Origin: JAJDAT01 sp964570665
GTDB lineage: Bacteria > Nitrospinota > Nitrospinia > Nitrospinales > JAJDAT01
DNA length: 64,000 nucleotides
Assembly (NCBI GenBank): GCA_964570665.1
Contig: CAZMZH010000001.1
Location: 62,001-126,000 of the forward strand
Direction of reading: 5' to 3'
In this document: positions 1 through 8,715 of the stretch, piece after piece
How the letters are laid out: each line of letters opens with the position of its first letter
Numbering within the stretch: the first letter of the stretch is position 1
Program-made: the position numbers and the translations under genes
The notes under the pieces: model-generated
The model's database searches: none
What the model saw: the letters and a program-made list of their open reading frames with translations, nothing else
Told to the model about the DNA's origin: nothing

Positions 1-644
1 TCATATGCTTTGCGCAATTTTTCTACTTTTTCTTTAATATCATCCTTATCGATACCGTCTATATCTTCTAAACCAAAACGAGAATTAAAGTTTTTATCGC
101 AGCAAATCTTGTCATAAGATTGCCAAACTTTTTGCAATTTATTACGTTGGCCTTGGTTGGGAGATAAAATAGAGTCATTAAGAAAGTAATCTGTAATGGA
201 TTTTTTAACTATTAAAATATCTTCGGTAAGGATAGGATCCTGAAACTGGCGGTTATCATATAAACTTAAAATAGAATTTATCTGAGCCGCTTGTCCACTG
301 CAAAACTTGTAACTACCATCAGGAATGATACCGCTTCGATAGTTTGGTTTTGCTCGGAAAACTGCCCATTTTGATAGACAACCATTACGTGCAACATCGG
401 GTTTAGCATTATCCTCCGAGTTTGGAAATTCTCTTTTCTCCAACTTATTACGCAATTGGATCAATAATGGTTTTGCTCCAATAGCCATGACTGCTGTCTG
501 TTGAGCTAGGACATCTTCGTTATTTGCAAGAGGTCCTTTGTAAACGTCTACATCAATTGTTAGAGCAGCACAACCATTTAAAACTAAAAAGAAAATAATG
601 GATATACAAGTTTTCAGTTGTCGGTAGTTTTTAGAATAATTCAT
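1..644 (-). CDS. Putative lipoprotein, cut by left edge
   Basis: Reading leftward from the ATG at 642-644, the frame stays open for 214 codons to the edge, so only the N-terminal part is present. It begins MNYSKN, has a hydrophobic stretch at residues 12-22 and a lipobox V-L-N-G-Cys25, so the product should be an outer- or inner-membrane lipoprotein with a soluble periplasmic part. I recognise no family in the rest, which is polar and has scattered cysteines. Its start overlaps the stop of the upstream lipoprotein gene (ATGA), which indicates translational coupling and a shared operon. Confidence 0.7.
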   Translation of the reverse strand, partial: MNYSKNYRQLKTCISIIFFLVLNGCAALTIDVDVYKGPLANNEDVLAQQTAVMAIGAKPLLIQLRNKLEKREFPNSEDNAKPDVARNGCLSKWAVFRAKPNYRSGIIPDGSYKFCSGQAAQINSILSLYDNRQFQDPILTEDILIVKKSITDYFLNDSILSPNQGQRNKLQKVWQSYDKICCDKNFNSRFGLEDIDGIDKDDIKEKVEKLRKAY

Positions 645-1663
645 AGTTTTTTCTCTTCTAAGTCTTTAACTCTAGTTTTAAGATTATCCAATTCTTTTTG
701 TCTTTTAATGTTCTCATTAAGAAGTTGTTCTGTATTATCAGTAGAAGTTTCTACCGCTTGAATAGCAGTTCCAGTATTGTCTACGGCTGATTTCGCGGTA
801 CTTGCCGATGTTTCCGCCCTTTGATCGGCTTTATCTGCGGACTCTTTTGATAATTTTGCGTGGCCTTCCGCCTTAATCACCTCTGCTTTAGCCTCCTTTG
901 CATCATTCTCAGCCTTTTTTGCGGATTTATTCGCCTCTAGAACTTGCTTGGCGGCTTTTGCTACTTGTTGCGTGGCAGTTACCACCTCTTGCTCCACTAC
1001 CATCACCTGTTGCTGCGCATTTTCAAGCTCAAACTTATGATTCAGGTCTTTCAGTTGTCCTTGTTCGCTTTGAATATCAAGGAAAGTTTGAAGAAGGACA
1101 TCCTTCACTTCGCTTTCACTCAACTCACTTTGAGCTTGGCTGATATCGCCTATAACGGAGTCCATAGCGCCAAAATATTCTTCCGGGCTAGCGCCCATTA
1201 CGATAACCAAACGATGGTCGGCTGGCGCCTCGCGGAACCCTTCGGGTCCAAACATCACCATCCTACGCCCTGTTTTGAGCGCGGCCATTTGTTCATCCGT
1301 GCCTTTTTCAAACTGCGCGTTATTAGACTTGGAGGCATCGCCAAATGATATCCTAGAGCTTAGAGAATCCACCAGTTTAGCGGGAACCCAACCCGAACCG
1401 AATTTCATCAAACTAAACGAACTAGCCTGTCCCCGTACCGTAACGCGATAAACGGTAGGCGGTACCTGTTCCTGAGGATCGAACATTCCCAAGTAATAGA
1501 CTTGTTCAAGTTGATGACCGGGAGTCGAACCTAAAACTGCCGTGGCGCCTATTGCACCACCAATGATTTGCCCTTCTGTAGAACATCCATTTGCAAATGG
1601 AATACAGAACACAATAAGAAGAATTTTTAGTATTGAAGCGTGAATTCTTTTAAAAATCCGCAT
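641..1663 (-). CDS. Lipoprotein with long alanine-rich coiled coil
   Basis: 340 residues. A signal peptide at 1-26 ends in a lipobox (F-A-N-G-Cys27), followed by a short Gly-rich segment (GGAIGATAVLG) and a globular part of about 150 residues that I do not recognise. Residues from about 195 to the end form a heptad-patterned coiled coil very rich in Ala, Lys and Glu. The start is supported by GGAAAGGA a few bases upstream of the ATG. It overlaps the next lipoprotein gene by four bases. A periplasmic spacer or scaffold anchored in a membrane is a reasonable inference. No enzymatic motif is visible. Confidence 0.75.
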   Translation of the reverse strand: MRIFKRIHASILKILLIVFCIPFANGCSTEGQIIGGAIGATAVLGSTPGHQLEQVYYLGMFDPQEQVPPTVYRVTVRGQASSFSLMKFGSGWVPAKLVDSLSSRISFGDASKSNNAQFEKGTDEQMAALKTGRRMVMFGPEGFREAPADHRLVIVMGASPEEYFGAMDSVIGDISQAQSELSESEVKDVLLQTFLDIQSEQGQLKDLNHKFELENAQQQVMVVEQEVVTATQQVAKAAKQVLEANKSAKKAENDAKEAKAEVIKAEGHAKLSKESADKADQRAETSASTAKSAVDNTGTAIQAVETSTDNTEQLLNENIKRQKELDNLKTRVKDLEEKKL

Positions 1664-2317
1664 CCTGAATCCTTTCCAATAATGAAACAGGTTTTATAGC
1701 TCCATGAGAGTCTTAAAAACCAGATACATATTTGCCTAAGCAAAATTAATATTTTTGATTTTTGGAGCTTATAACATTAATTGTAAAAACAAAAGTTTTT
1801 TTTTGGCTTTCGTACAATTTTTTTTATTATCAAAATAATCTAATGAAAAGCTTTGTTTTTTGGCTAGATCGTAATTGAAATAAAATATCGGCAATCGCGC
1901 TTTTTTCGACGGGTTGAACAGACTGTTAAATCGTGCTGAATTAAGCCGGGTAAGGAATTAATTTTATTGAATCGAGGCGACCCTTCGACAGACTCTAAGG
2001 AAATAGAGTGGAAATATTTATTGAATCGAGGCGAGATCCCTCGACGGCGCTCGGGATGACATGCGGTGGGGACTTTGCAACTCTAGTTCCTTTTTCAATC
2101 AACGCGTGAAACGAGTCAAGAGATCGGAATGCCCCTTCGAGAGCCTCAGGGCAAGCTAAGCGGTAGGTACTTTGTTCGCAATGCTTTTTTTCGATCTTCA
2201 ATTACTTGGCATAATGGCTTTAAACCACTTCGGTCGAGATGACGCGCAGTGGGTTCTTAAACTCAATAAACCTGCAAATTAAAGTTTAATAACTATCTTA
2301 AAAAGCGACATCGAGAT
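1664..2317. other. Intergenic, no gene; holds REP-like repeats
   Basis: About 650 bases without a convincing gene. The left 300 bases are AT-rich and presumably carry the promoter of the lipoprotein pair. The right half holds short GC-rich repeats described separately. A 68-codon minus-strand open frame at 1995-2201 is only the translation of those repeats. Confidence 0.6.
1963..2256. repeat. Cluster of REP-like GC-rich repeat units
   Basis: An exact 18-base direct repeat, tttattgaatcgaggcga, occurs at 1963-1980 and 2017-2034. Each copy is followed by a unit starting ccc(t)tcga. Related units are seen near 1981, 2038-2073 (tcgacggcgctcgggatgac), 2133-2170 (ttcgagagcctcagggc then aagctaagcggtaggtac) and 2232-2256 (gtcgagatgacgcgcagtggg). 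Such units resemble the widespread bacterial family whose translation reads like PSAVEGS or PEALEGA. They are probably genome-wide dispersed repeats. Confidence 0.6.
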
Positions 2318-3649
2318 TCAACCGACGCGTTCTTCAAAGAATTGACCAAAGACGTCGATCACATAGTCCAGCATTTCTGCGGTGAGGTTGGGATAAACGC
2401 CTACGAAGAAGGTGTTATTCATTATGAAGTCGGAATTTTCAAGAGAACCTTGGACGCGGTGTTTAATGTTCTTAAAGGCGGGTTGTTTCAAAATGTTTCC
2501 GGCAAACAACATTCGAGTGTCTATATTATGCTGTTGTAGATAATTGACTAAATCTTTGCGCGTAAACTTATCGTTGGGTTTCACGGAAATAATAAAACAA
2601 AACCAGGATGGGTCGGCTTTATCCGCCGCCTTCGGAAGTACGAGGTATTCCTGAAACCGCTCCAATCCTTTATAAAGATGTTTGAAGTTGGCTTTCCTTT
2701 TTTCGGTAAAAAGAGGCAATTTTTTGAGCTGCTCTAACCCTATAGCGGCTTGTACATCCAATGCCTTCAGGTTGTAGCCAATATGAGAATAAATATATTT
2801 ATGGTCGTAACCTTTTGGCAGTTCCCCCCACGTTTGTTCAAAGCGTTTATTACATTCGCCATTAATAGGACTTTGATGGGTGCAATAGCAATCCCTTCCC
2901 CAGTCGCGCAAGGAAGTCACAATTTTTTTCAAACGTTTGTTGTCCGTCGCAATCGCTCCGCCCTCTCCTAGCGTAATGTGATGGGCCGGGTAAAAGCTAA
3001 ATGTGGAAAGATCGCCAAAAGTTCCCGACTTCTTACCGTTATATTCCGACCCCAACGCATCGCAGGAATCCTCAAGAAATATAAGGTTGTGCTTTTCACA
3101 AAAAGCGAGAATGGCGTCCATATCTCCCATATTGCCGAGAGTCTGTGGAATAAACACAGCGCGCGTTTTATCGGAAACGGCGTTTTCCAGTTCGTTAAGA
3201 TCCATCTGGTAGGTTCCTACCTCGGTGTCTAAAAATACTGGAACCAAACCATTTTGAACGATCGGAGCTAATGTGGTTGGAAAGGTTAGCGCTGGGGTGA
3301 TGACCTCGTCGCCGGGCGAAAGTTTTTCTTTAAAATCCTCCGCCATCAATGCGGTGACGGCCAGAAGATTTGCCGACGACCCTGAGTTGACCAGGATGAC
3401 ATGCTTCCGCCCCAAATAATCGGCGAGTTCTTTTTCAAACGCTTCGGACTCTTTGCCATAAGTCAAACCGAAATCCAATATCGATCTTACAGCGCGCTTC
3501 ATCTCGTTTTCGTCATAGACCCGTCCGGCATACCGGACCATGGACTCTCCGGGAACAAACTTGCCGGGTCGGTGCGCCGCTTCATAATACTGCTCCATCA
3601 ACGTCAGTATTTGTTTCTCAATGTCTTCCGGTCGATTTAAATCTGGCAT
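2318..3649 (-). CDS. rfbH: CDP-4-dehydro-6-deoxyglucose 3-dehydratase (E1, RfbH-like)
   Basis: 443 residues, DegT/StrS aminotransferase fold, cytoplasmic. In the position of the PLP-binding Lys the sequence reads F-Y-P-A-H-H-I-T, with His223/His224. This His-for-Lys exchange is the hallmark of the E1 dehydratase, which uses PMP to remove the C3 hydroxyl of CDP-4-keto-6-deoxyglucose. Cys196, Cys254, Cys256 and Cys266 fit its [2Fe-2S] ligand set (the first three at the expected spacing). It is last in an operon after RfbF, RfbG and an SDR reductase. The usual partner reductase E3 (AscD/RfbI type) is not in this window. Confidence 0.9.
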   Translation of the reverse strand: MPDLNRPEDIEKQILTLMEQYYEAAHRPGKFVPGESMVRYAGRVYDENEMKRAVRSILDFGLTYGKESEAFEKELADYLGRKHVILVNSGSSANLLAVTALMAEDFKEKLSPGDEVITPALTFPTTLAPIVQNGLVPVFLDTEVGTYQMDLNELENAVSDKTRAVFIPQTLGNMGDMDAILAFCEKHNLIFLEDSCDALGSEYNGKKSGTFGDLSTFSFYPAHHITLGEGGAIATDNKRLKKIVTSLRDWGRDCYCTHQSPINGECNKRFEQTWGELPKGYDHKYIYSHIGYNLKALDVQAAIGLEQLKKLPLFTEKRKANFKHLYKGLERFQEYLVLPKAADKADPSWFCFIISVKPNDKFTRKDLVNYLQQHNIDTRMLFAGNILKQPAFKNIKHRVQGSLENSDFIMNNTFFVGVYPNLTAEMLDYVIDVFGQFFEERVG

Positions 3650-3664
3650 AGGTCCTGAGGGGGA

Positions 3665-4627
3665 TTAAGAAGATGTTTTCAAGAAATTATTATACCAGAG
3701 AATGGTATTTTCCAGCCCTTCTTTAAGCGAGGTGAAGGAAGAGGGTTTGATCGATTGCGCAAATTTTTCAGTCGAAGAAAAAAAGTGAAACACTTCTCCT
3801 GGTCGATAAGGCAATGCTCCTTCATTGAGCTTTAGGGAAGAGTCGGTGAGCTGAACGATTAACTTGGCCACTTCAATGATTTTATGTTCTTGTCCGTTTC
3901 CTATGTTAACCACCTCTCCTACCAAATCGGAGCGTTGCGCGACTCCTAGAACTCCGTCGACTATATCCGACACATAATTAAATTCCCGCGTTTGTTCGCC
4001 AGCCGTCATATTGTATTCTTTCACGCCCGTCAGACATTGACGAATCAAACTGGGAATTAGCATATCCGAGGTTTGTCCAGGTCCATAAGTCAAAAACGGA
4101 CGCACAGTCACAACGGGAAACCCCGTAGCGCGGTGAATCATTTGACAAAAATGAGTCGCGGCAACTTTCGATGAAGAATAGGGAGAAACTGGAGATTCTC
4201 TTTGGTTTTCCAGAAACGGGGCTTCTCCATTTCCATACTCTTCGCAGGTGCCAAAGTTTATGAAACACTCGCAATTGGAATCAAGAAGAGCCGTGACTAA
4301 ATTTAGAGAACCCATGACATTGACTTGAACCATATCTCTCAAGAGCGCCATGTTTCTTTCTGCATTGACCAAAGCGCCAGCATGGAATACTAACTGCGGT
4401 TTGATTTCCTGGAGACATTCTGATAACGGGCCGGCATGTTCAAGATTGCGGCGCCAAATCGTAGCCGCGCCTTCAGGGATGTCGCGCAATCGCCAGAGAT
4501 CGCTGTCCTCATGGACAAGCGCATGGACACGCGCGTCCAAGTTCAATAGTTTTCGAGTTAAATGAGAACCAATGAATCCCGACCCGCCTGTAACGAGGAC
4601 GGTCTTGTCTTTAAAATGATCGGACAT
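3665..4627 (-). CDS. NAD(P)-dependent SDR epimerase/reductase, likely CDP-3,6-dideoxyhexose 4-reductase
   Basis: 320 residues, extended short-chain dehydrogenase fold. The nucleotide-binding motif GGSGFIG is at 14-20, and the catalytic Tyr150-x3-Lys154 follows a T-C-E-E-Y-G segment. In O-antigen clusters with rfbF/G/H, an SDR of this size reduces the 4-keto group of CDP-3,6-dideoxy-4-ketoglucose to give paratose or abequose. That assignment rests on neighbours, since the sequence alone only supports the SDR family. Its start overlaps the rfbG stop by one base (both at 4627), as expected for a coupled operon. Confidence 0.75.
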   Translation of the reverse strand: MSDHFKDKTVLVTGGSGFIGSHLTRKLLNLDARVHALVHEDSDLWRLRDIPEGAATIWRRNLEHAGPLSECLQEIKPQLVFHAGALVNAERNMALLRDMVQVNVMGSLNLVTALLDSNCECFINFGTCEEYGNGEAPFLENQRESPVSPYSSSKVAATHFCQMIHRATGFPVVTVRPFLTYGPGQTSDMLIPSLIRQCLTGVKEYNMTAGEQTREFNYVSDIVDGVLGVAQRSDLVGEVVNIGNGQEHKIIEVAKLIVQLTDSSLKLNEGALPYRPGEVFHFFSSTEKFAQSIKPSSFTSLKEGLENTILWYNNFLKTSS

Positions 4628-5601
4628 TATTTTTTGGGGAGAAAATCCCGATACCAGGAAATGGTTTTCTTCAGCCCGTCTTCAATTGAATATTGATGTT
4701 CCCATTTTAATACGGTACGCGCTTTTTCTGCCGACAGGTATTGCTTTGGAATTTCATTGGAGGCTTGCCCTAGGATTTCCGGTTTCATATCTTTTTGGCC
4801 CATCAAATCGAGAATCATCTCGACAATTTCTAAGGCTGTTTTCTGAATCTCATTGCTGAAGTTGAAACCTTCTCCATGAATGGACTGAGTCTCCATTCGC
4901 TCCGCGAGCAAGAGATAGGCGGAAATGGCTTCTTCGATATATAAATAATCGCGCACAAACTTTCCGTCGCTTCGAATAACGGGAACCTCGCCGTTTATTA
5001 TGGAGCGAATCGTTCCCGGAATCAGGCGGTTGAAATTTAAATCGCCGCCGCCATAAAAATTGCCGCACCGCGTAATACAAACGGGTAATTTATAGCTGGT
5101 GTAGTAAGCGCTCGCCAATAAATCCGAACAACTTTTCGAAACGTCGTAAGGGTGCGAACCTTGTAATGGAAAGCTTTCGTCATAGGGTAGCTTGAGTTGG
5201 TCCCCATAGGCTTTATCGCTGGAAGCGATGACAAGGTTCTTTAGAGTTTGCGTTTTTCGGCAAGCCTCTAATAAATTATAGGTACCGCGAATATTGGATT
5301 CAAAAGTCCCAAGCGGAGATCGGTTAGCGATGCTAACAATCGTTTGGGCGCCCAAATGGAAAACGGTTTGAATTTCGTATTCATTCAAAGCGCGCTCCAG
5401 TGTGTGGTAATCTTCCAGACATCCGTCAACGCGAGTAACTGGTAGATTTTCTCGGTTTAATCGGGAATGCGGCACATGATCGCGCACCAAAACCACGACA
5501 TTAGCTTTTAATTCCAAAAGTTTTTCGCAGATCCACGAGCCAAGAAAACCGCTTGCTCCGGTGACAAAAACGTTTCGTTGAAACCAATAGTCTGGGTTCA
5601 T
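4627..5601 (-). CDS. rfbG: CDP-glucose 4,6-dehydratase
   Basis: 324 residues from the chosen start; extended SDR. G15-x2-G-F-L-G21 binds NAD. Ser-Ser-Asp-Lys at 127-130 and Tyr152-x3-Lys156 are the active-site elements typical of CDP-glucose 4,6-dehydratases. The product converts CDP-glucose to CDP-4-keto-6-deoxyglucose for RfbH. A longer frame starts at 5616, but GGAGGG lies seven bases before the ATG at 5601, which also overlaps the rfbF stop as ATGA, so the shorter start is preferred. It is slightly shorter than the usual 350-360 residues. Confidence is high because RfbF and RfbH flank it. Confidence 0.9.
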   Translation of the reverse strand: MNPDYWFQRNVFVTGASGFLGSWICEKLLELKANVVVLVRDHVPHSRLNRENLPVTRVDGCLEDYHTLERALNEYEIQTVFHLGAQTIVSIANRSPLGTFESNIRGTYNLLEACRKTQTLKNLVIASSDKAYGDQLKLPYDESFPLQGSHPYDVSKSCSDLLASAYYTSYKLPVCITRCGNFYGGGDLNFNRLIPGTIRSIINGEVPVIRSDGKFVRDYLYIEEAISAYLLLAERMETQSIHGEGFNFSNEIQKTALEIVEMILDLMGQKDMKPEILGQASNEIPKQYLSAEKARTVLKWEHQYSIEDGLKKTISWYRDFLPKK

Positions 5602-6389
5602 TCCCATACCCTCCATGGAGGATTGCCGCTATTCCACAAATCGTTTAAATAATTCATATCGCGTTGCGTGTCCATACATTGCCAAAAATCATTATTTTTA
5701 AAAACCATCAGTTGCTTATCCTTAACCAATTGTTCCATGGGGCCGTACTCCAAGATACAGGATTCGTCAACGCTCAGATAATCAAAAACCCCTTTGTTGA
5801 ATACGAAAAAACCGCCATTGATACAACCCGAATGCGTTTGAGGTTTTTCAAAAAAATTAACCACTTGATTGTTTTCTTCGACCAACTCGCCAAACCTGGA
5901 AGGCGGATAAACTCCGCTAACCGTAGCTAGTTTTCCATGAGAGCGGTGGAACTCCAGGAGAGCTTTCAGGTCTATTTTAGACAGTCCATCGCCATAAGTC
6001 AGAAAGAATAAATCGCTATCAACGTATTTTTCAACTTGCTTAGTCCGCGAACCCGTCATGTTGTTCAAGCCCGTGTTGGCCAAGGTGATATTACAATTTG
6101 CCAAGCCTTTATCTTGAGAATGGATTTGGATACCATTCGTCTGTCCAAGACTTACAGTGACATCATTCGACATGTACTCGTAATTAATAAAATAATCTTT
6201 AATGATATCCCCTTTGTATCCCAGGCAAATGATAAAGTCGCGGAATCCAAAATGAGAATATATTTTTAGGATATGCCATAAAATAGGATAACCGCCAACT
6301 TGCACCATTGGTTTGGGTTTGAACTCTGTTTCTTCTTTCAGTCGAGTTCCCTGACCGCCCGCTAGGATGACTGTTTTGATTTTTTCCAT
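5598..6389 (-). CDS. rfbF: Glucose-1-phosphate cytidylyltransferase
   Basis: 263 residues, the normal length. The N-terminal nucleotidyltransferase signature L-A-G-G-x-G-T-R-L at 9-17 is followed by K-P-K-P-M, and the protein ends with the family-typical cytidylyltransferase C-terminus. It makes CDP-glucose from CTP and glucose 1-phosphate, the first step toward 3,6-dideoxyhexoses. The gene start overlaps the end of the upstream glycosyltransferase gene by 28 bases, and its stop overlaps the rfbG start. Confidence 0.92.
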   Translation of the reverse strand: MEKIKTVILAGGQGTRLKEETEFKPKPMVQVGGYPILWHILKIYSHFGFRDFIICLGYKGDIIKDYFINYEYMSNDVTVSLGQTNGIQIHSQDKGLANCNITLANTGLNNMTGSRTKQVEKYVDSDLFFLTYGDGLSKIDLKALLEFHRSHGKLATVSGVYPPSRFGELVEENNQVVNFFEKPQTHSGCINGGFFVFNKGVFDYLSVDESCILEYGPMEQLVKDKQLMVFKNNDFWQCMDTQRDMNYLNDLWNSGNPPWRVWE

Positions 6390-7090
6390 AACTTATAATG
6401 TCTGCAGGTTTTAAAATGATAGACGTTTTTAACGAATTCTAGTATCGCCTTGAGAACTGAAACATGCGACGAACCTTGCTCTCGGGCATTGAACGTGACA
6501 GGCAGTTCATAAGGATCGACCTTCAAATGATCTGATTTAATCATTATCTCTGCGTCGACAAACCAATCCTTTGACTGTAAATCCAGTTGTTCGTATAGCT
6601 TTCTCGAAAATATTTTTGGGGTTCCATTGATGTCCCTCGTCTTTAACCCAAACAGGTAAGGCACAGTCCAATTATAAACCCGGGTGACCGCCACTCGAAG
6701 AAACCCGTCTTTTCTTTCCACTCGGCGGACTTTCACCAGATCGCGTTCATCATTCAAGGCAAACTGAACGGTCTTTACTACGTCTTCCGCCGTTACTTGA
6801 CCGTCTCCACAAATAAACCCAACGTGGCTTCCAGTAGAGGATTTCAAACCATTGATAATTCCCCAACCGTACCCCTCGTTTTTTTCGATTCGCACTTTTT
6901 TGAGCTTGGGATTGCCTGCGATAGCGTTGTCAATTAGAGAACCCGTTTTGTCCCACGACCCGTTATCCACTAATACCAATTCATAAGAAATTCCAGCCGA
7001 CTCAAGCTGATCCACTAATGGATCAATCATGTTCTGAAATGCTTCTTCTTCGTTATAAAAAGGAATAGCGATCGAAACGGTCACGGGCAA
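6362..7090 (-). CDS. Family 2 glycosyltransferase (dolichol-phosphate mannose synthase-like)
   Basis: 242 residues. It opens with the GT-A donor-site pattern V-S-I-A-I-P-F-Y-N-E-E and continues with V-D-N-G-S and C-G-D-G-Q (the DxD-like position), as in DPM1/GtrB-type enzymes. No C-terminal membrane segments are present, so it is probably peripheral. It likely transfers a sugar to undecaprenyl phosphate or a growing glycan. First gene of the rfbFGH operon on this strand, with a 28-base overlap into rfbF. Confidence 0.8.
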   Translation of the reverse strand: MPVTVSIAIPFYNEEEAFQNMIDPLVDQLESAGISYELVLVDNGSWDKTGSLIDNAIAGNPKLKKVRIEKNEGYGWGIINGLKSSTGSHVGFICGDGQVTAEDVVKTVQFALNDERDLVKVRRVERKDGFLRVAVTRVYNWTVPYLFGLKTRDINGTPKIFSRKLYEQLDLQSKDWFVDAEIMIKSDHLKVDPYELPVTFNAREQGSSHVSVLKAILEFVKNVYHFKTCRHYKLWKKSKQSS

Positions 7091-7509
7091 ACCTACCGCA
7101 GTTGAGATAAGAATTTAGATTTGGAAACTATGGCGGTGAAACCACGAAAAAAAACTCGAAGCATAAAATTGATTTTCTTGAACAAGTTGTATTGAAATCC
7201 TCTTCAGGAACATTATCAGGAAATAAGAGCGAAAATACACAATTGCATAATCATTTTATCAAATGAACTGAGTTTATTCTCCCGATTTAACATGGTTTGC
7301 GATTGCGAATGATTTCTCAAATTTTTCAGAAAAAGGGGGGGCCGACTTAGAGTCCAATATTTGTCGAACCTTGAGAGGACTTGGTTAACACAAAGCTCTA
7401 CTTTTCATAAGTTTATACGCGTTACAGCGGGAAAATGCAACCGTTTTAACCGTTTAGATTTGTAGATAAAAAGGCTAAAGTGACTGAGAGCTATTTATCA
7501 GAATGTTAA

Positions 7510-7695
7510 TTATTTTAAGATCTGGTCATTACGCGCTATATCCAAAAATTCTTTATGAAAAGCTAGAAAGGCTTCTTTCTGGGAATTAAGCTTGTACTTT
7601 TGCCACATATTAGTAAAGTTTTCTTTTAAAAACTACGCATTGAAATTGGCGTCGCTCGTTGAATCATAAACCTTTTCTGAGATGTTAGTTTTCAT
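7510..7695 (-). pseudogene. Small orphan frame interrupted by one in-frame TAG
   Basis: From the ATG at 7695, twenty codons (M-K-T-N-I-S-E-K-V-Y...) are followed by TAG. Then forty more codons in the same frame (F-L-K-E-N-F-T-N-M-W-Q-K-Y-K-L-N...) run to TAA at 7510. The composition is protein-like on both sides of the stop, which suggests a small gene with a single nonsense mutation or a sequence error. There is no clear ribosome binding site, and I recognise no family. Confidence 0.35.
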
Positions 7696-7835
7696 TAAAA
7701 ACACAAAAATATAACTATTTTAAAAGTTGATGAAGGTAAAGATTGCTGCAATAAACTAAAGAGAATTAAGCTATCAAAATTTTCTAAATTCCCATAAAAA
7801 GTTTTTTTACTCATCTAGATTGCAGGAAATAGAAG

Positions 7836-7922
7836 TTAGATCGTTTTATCCCACATTCCATATAGCATTAGGATGGCAACACAAGCGCCTAAGATTATCC
7901 TGACCCAAAAACCGTTATCCAT
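7836..7922 (-). CDS. Possible 28-residue single-pass membrane peptide
   Basis: ATG at 7922 opens M-D-N-G-F-W-V-R-I-I-L-G-A-C-V-A-I-L-M-L-Y, a near-perfect membrane segment ending W-D-K-T-I before TAA. It starts 17 bases after the stop of the Sel1-repeat gene on the same strand, so it could be its small co-transcribed partner. The only Shine-Dalgarno-like sequence is a weak TTGAGAA. Very short frames of this kind arise by chance, so support is modest. Confidence 0.3.
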   Translation of the reverse strand: MDNGFWVRIILGACVAILMLYGMWDKTI

Positions 7923-7939
7923 ATTTTTTCTCAAGGTTA

Positions 7940-8548
7940 TTAGCGTAATCTTTTCCATCTCGTAATATAAATATCCATCCATTTATTCGCTAAGCTTTGC
8001 GCTTCCATAATTTGATCGGGCGTCATTTTTTTCTTCACAAAATTGATATTTTTGGTCGCCGCCCTATCTCCTCTGCGTATTGCCAGGTCAAACCACATAT
8101 ACGCCCTTACATAATCGCGAGGCACTCCGATACCTGTCAAATACATCGCGCCAAGGTTGTTCGGAGCGTCAAAGTTATGCCCTTCTGCAGCCTTTCGATA
8201 CCACTTTACAGCTTGCTTAGAATCTTCGGAGATCCCTTCGCCCGCTTCGTACATCGCGCCTAAATTATTTTGAGCGTCTGCATTCCCCTGTTCTGCGGCC
8301 AATCCGTACCATCTGGCGGCTTCTTTAGAATTGTGAGGAACGCCTTCTCCCATGTCATACATCACACCCAGGCCATATTGACCGCTAGCGTCATTCTGAT
8401 CGGCCAAAGCTTTGAACTCCTTAAAAGCGGCTGGATAATCCATTCGATCAAAAGCGTCCTTCCCCGCCTGATAATCCGCAAAAACTAAGCATGGAGCGAT
8501 ACATATCGTTATCGCAACTAATACCTCAATACAGTATTTTTTTTTCAT
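7940..8548 (-). CDS. Secreted Sel1/TPR-like repeat protein
   Basis: 202 residues with a cleavable signal peptide (K-K-K at the start, hydrophobic 8-22, likely cut after V-F-A-D). Residues about 50-165 contain three Sel1-like repeats of 36 residues with the signature G-x-M-Y-x-x-G-E-G followed by A-x-x-W-Y-x-x-A-A-E-x-G. Such alpha-solenoids mediate protein contacts in the periplasm. No enzymatic residues are evident. It stands alone between the glycan operon and arsC; a role beyond scaffolding cannot be read from the sequence. Confidence 0.85.
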   Translation of the reverse strand: MKKKYCIEVLVAITICIAPCLVFADYQAGKDAFDRMDYPAAFKEFKALADQNDASGQYGLGVMYDMGEGVPHNSKEAARWYGLAAEQGNADAQNNLGAMYEAGEGISEDSKQAVKWYRKAAEGHNFDAPNNLGAMYLTGIGVPRDYVRAYMWFDLAIRRGDRAATKNINFVKKKMTPDQIMEAQSLANKWMDIYITRWKRLR

Positions 8549-8715
8549 AATCGACGTCCCCTTCCTATTTACCTCTAGTCATTATATCTTATAGCTTTTC
8601 CTCTCGAAATTAAAAGTTTGGTTGCAAAGAAACAAACCATTTCCAGCTATCCGAGCAAAAATAATATCAAATCAATAATTATGTTTTTTATTAAACTCTG
8701 TTTTTCAATTGTTGA

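Larger units (their letters stand above)
7091..7939. other. Intergenic with possible small or broken genes
   Basis: About 850 AT-rich bases. The right part should hold no promoter for the Sel1 gene, which points left; the left part should hold the promoter for the glycosyltransferase operon. A G7 tract lies near 7336. Two small candidate coding stretches (7510-7695 and 7836-7922) are listed separately. Nothing else is recognisable. Confidence 0.5.

Noticed and set aside
898..1348. Two plus-strand frames of 81 and 134 codons
   Set aside because: They lie antisense to the coiled-coil lipoprotein gene and have Leu/His-rich compositions typical of shadows.
1995..2201. 68-codon minus-strand frame
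   Set aside because: It is the translation of REP-like repeats (P-E-A-L-E-G, P-S-A-V-E-G-S), not a gene.
7503..7589. 28-codon plus-strand frame
   Set aside because: Overlaps the longer minus-strand small frame, which is more protein-like.
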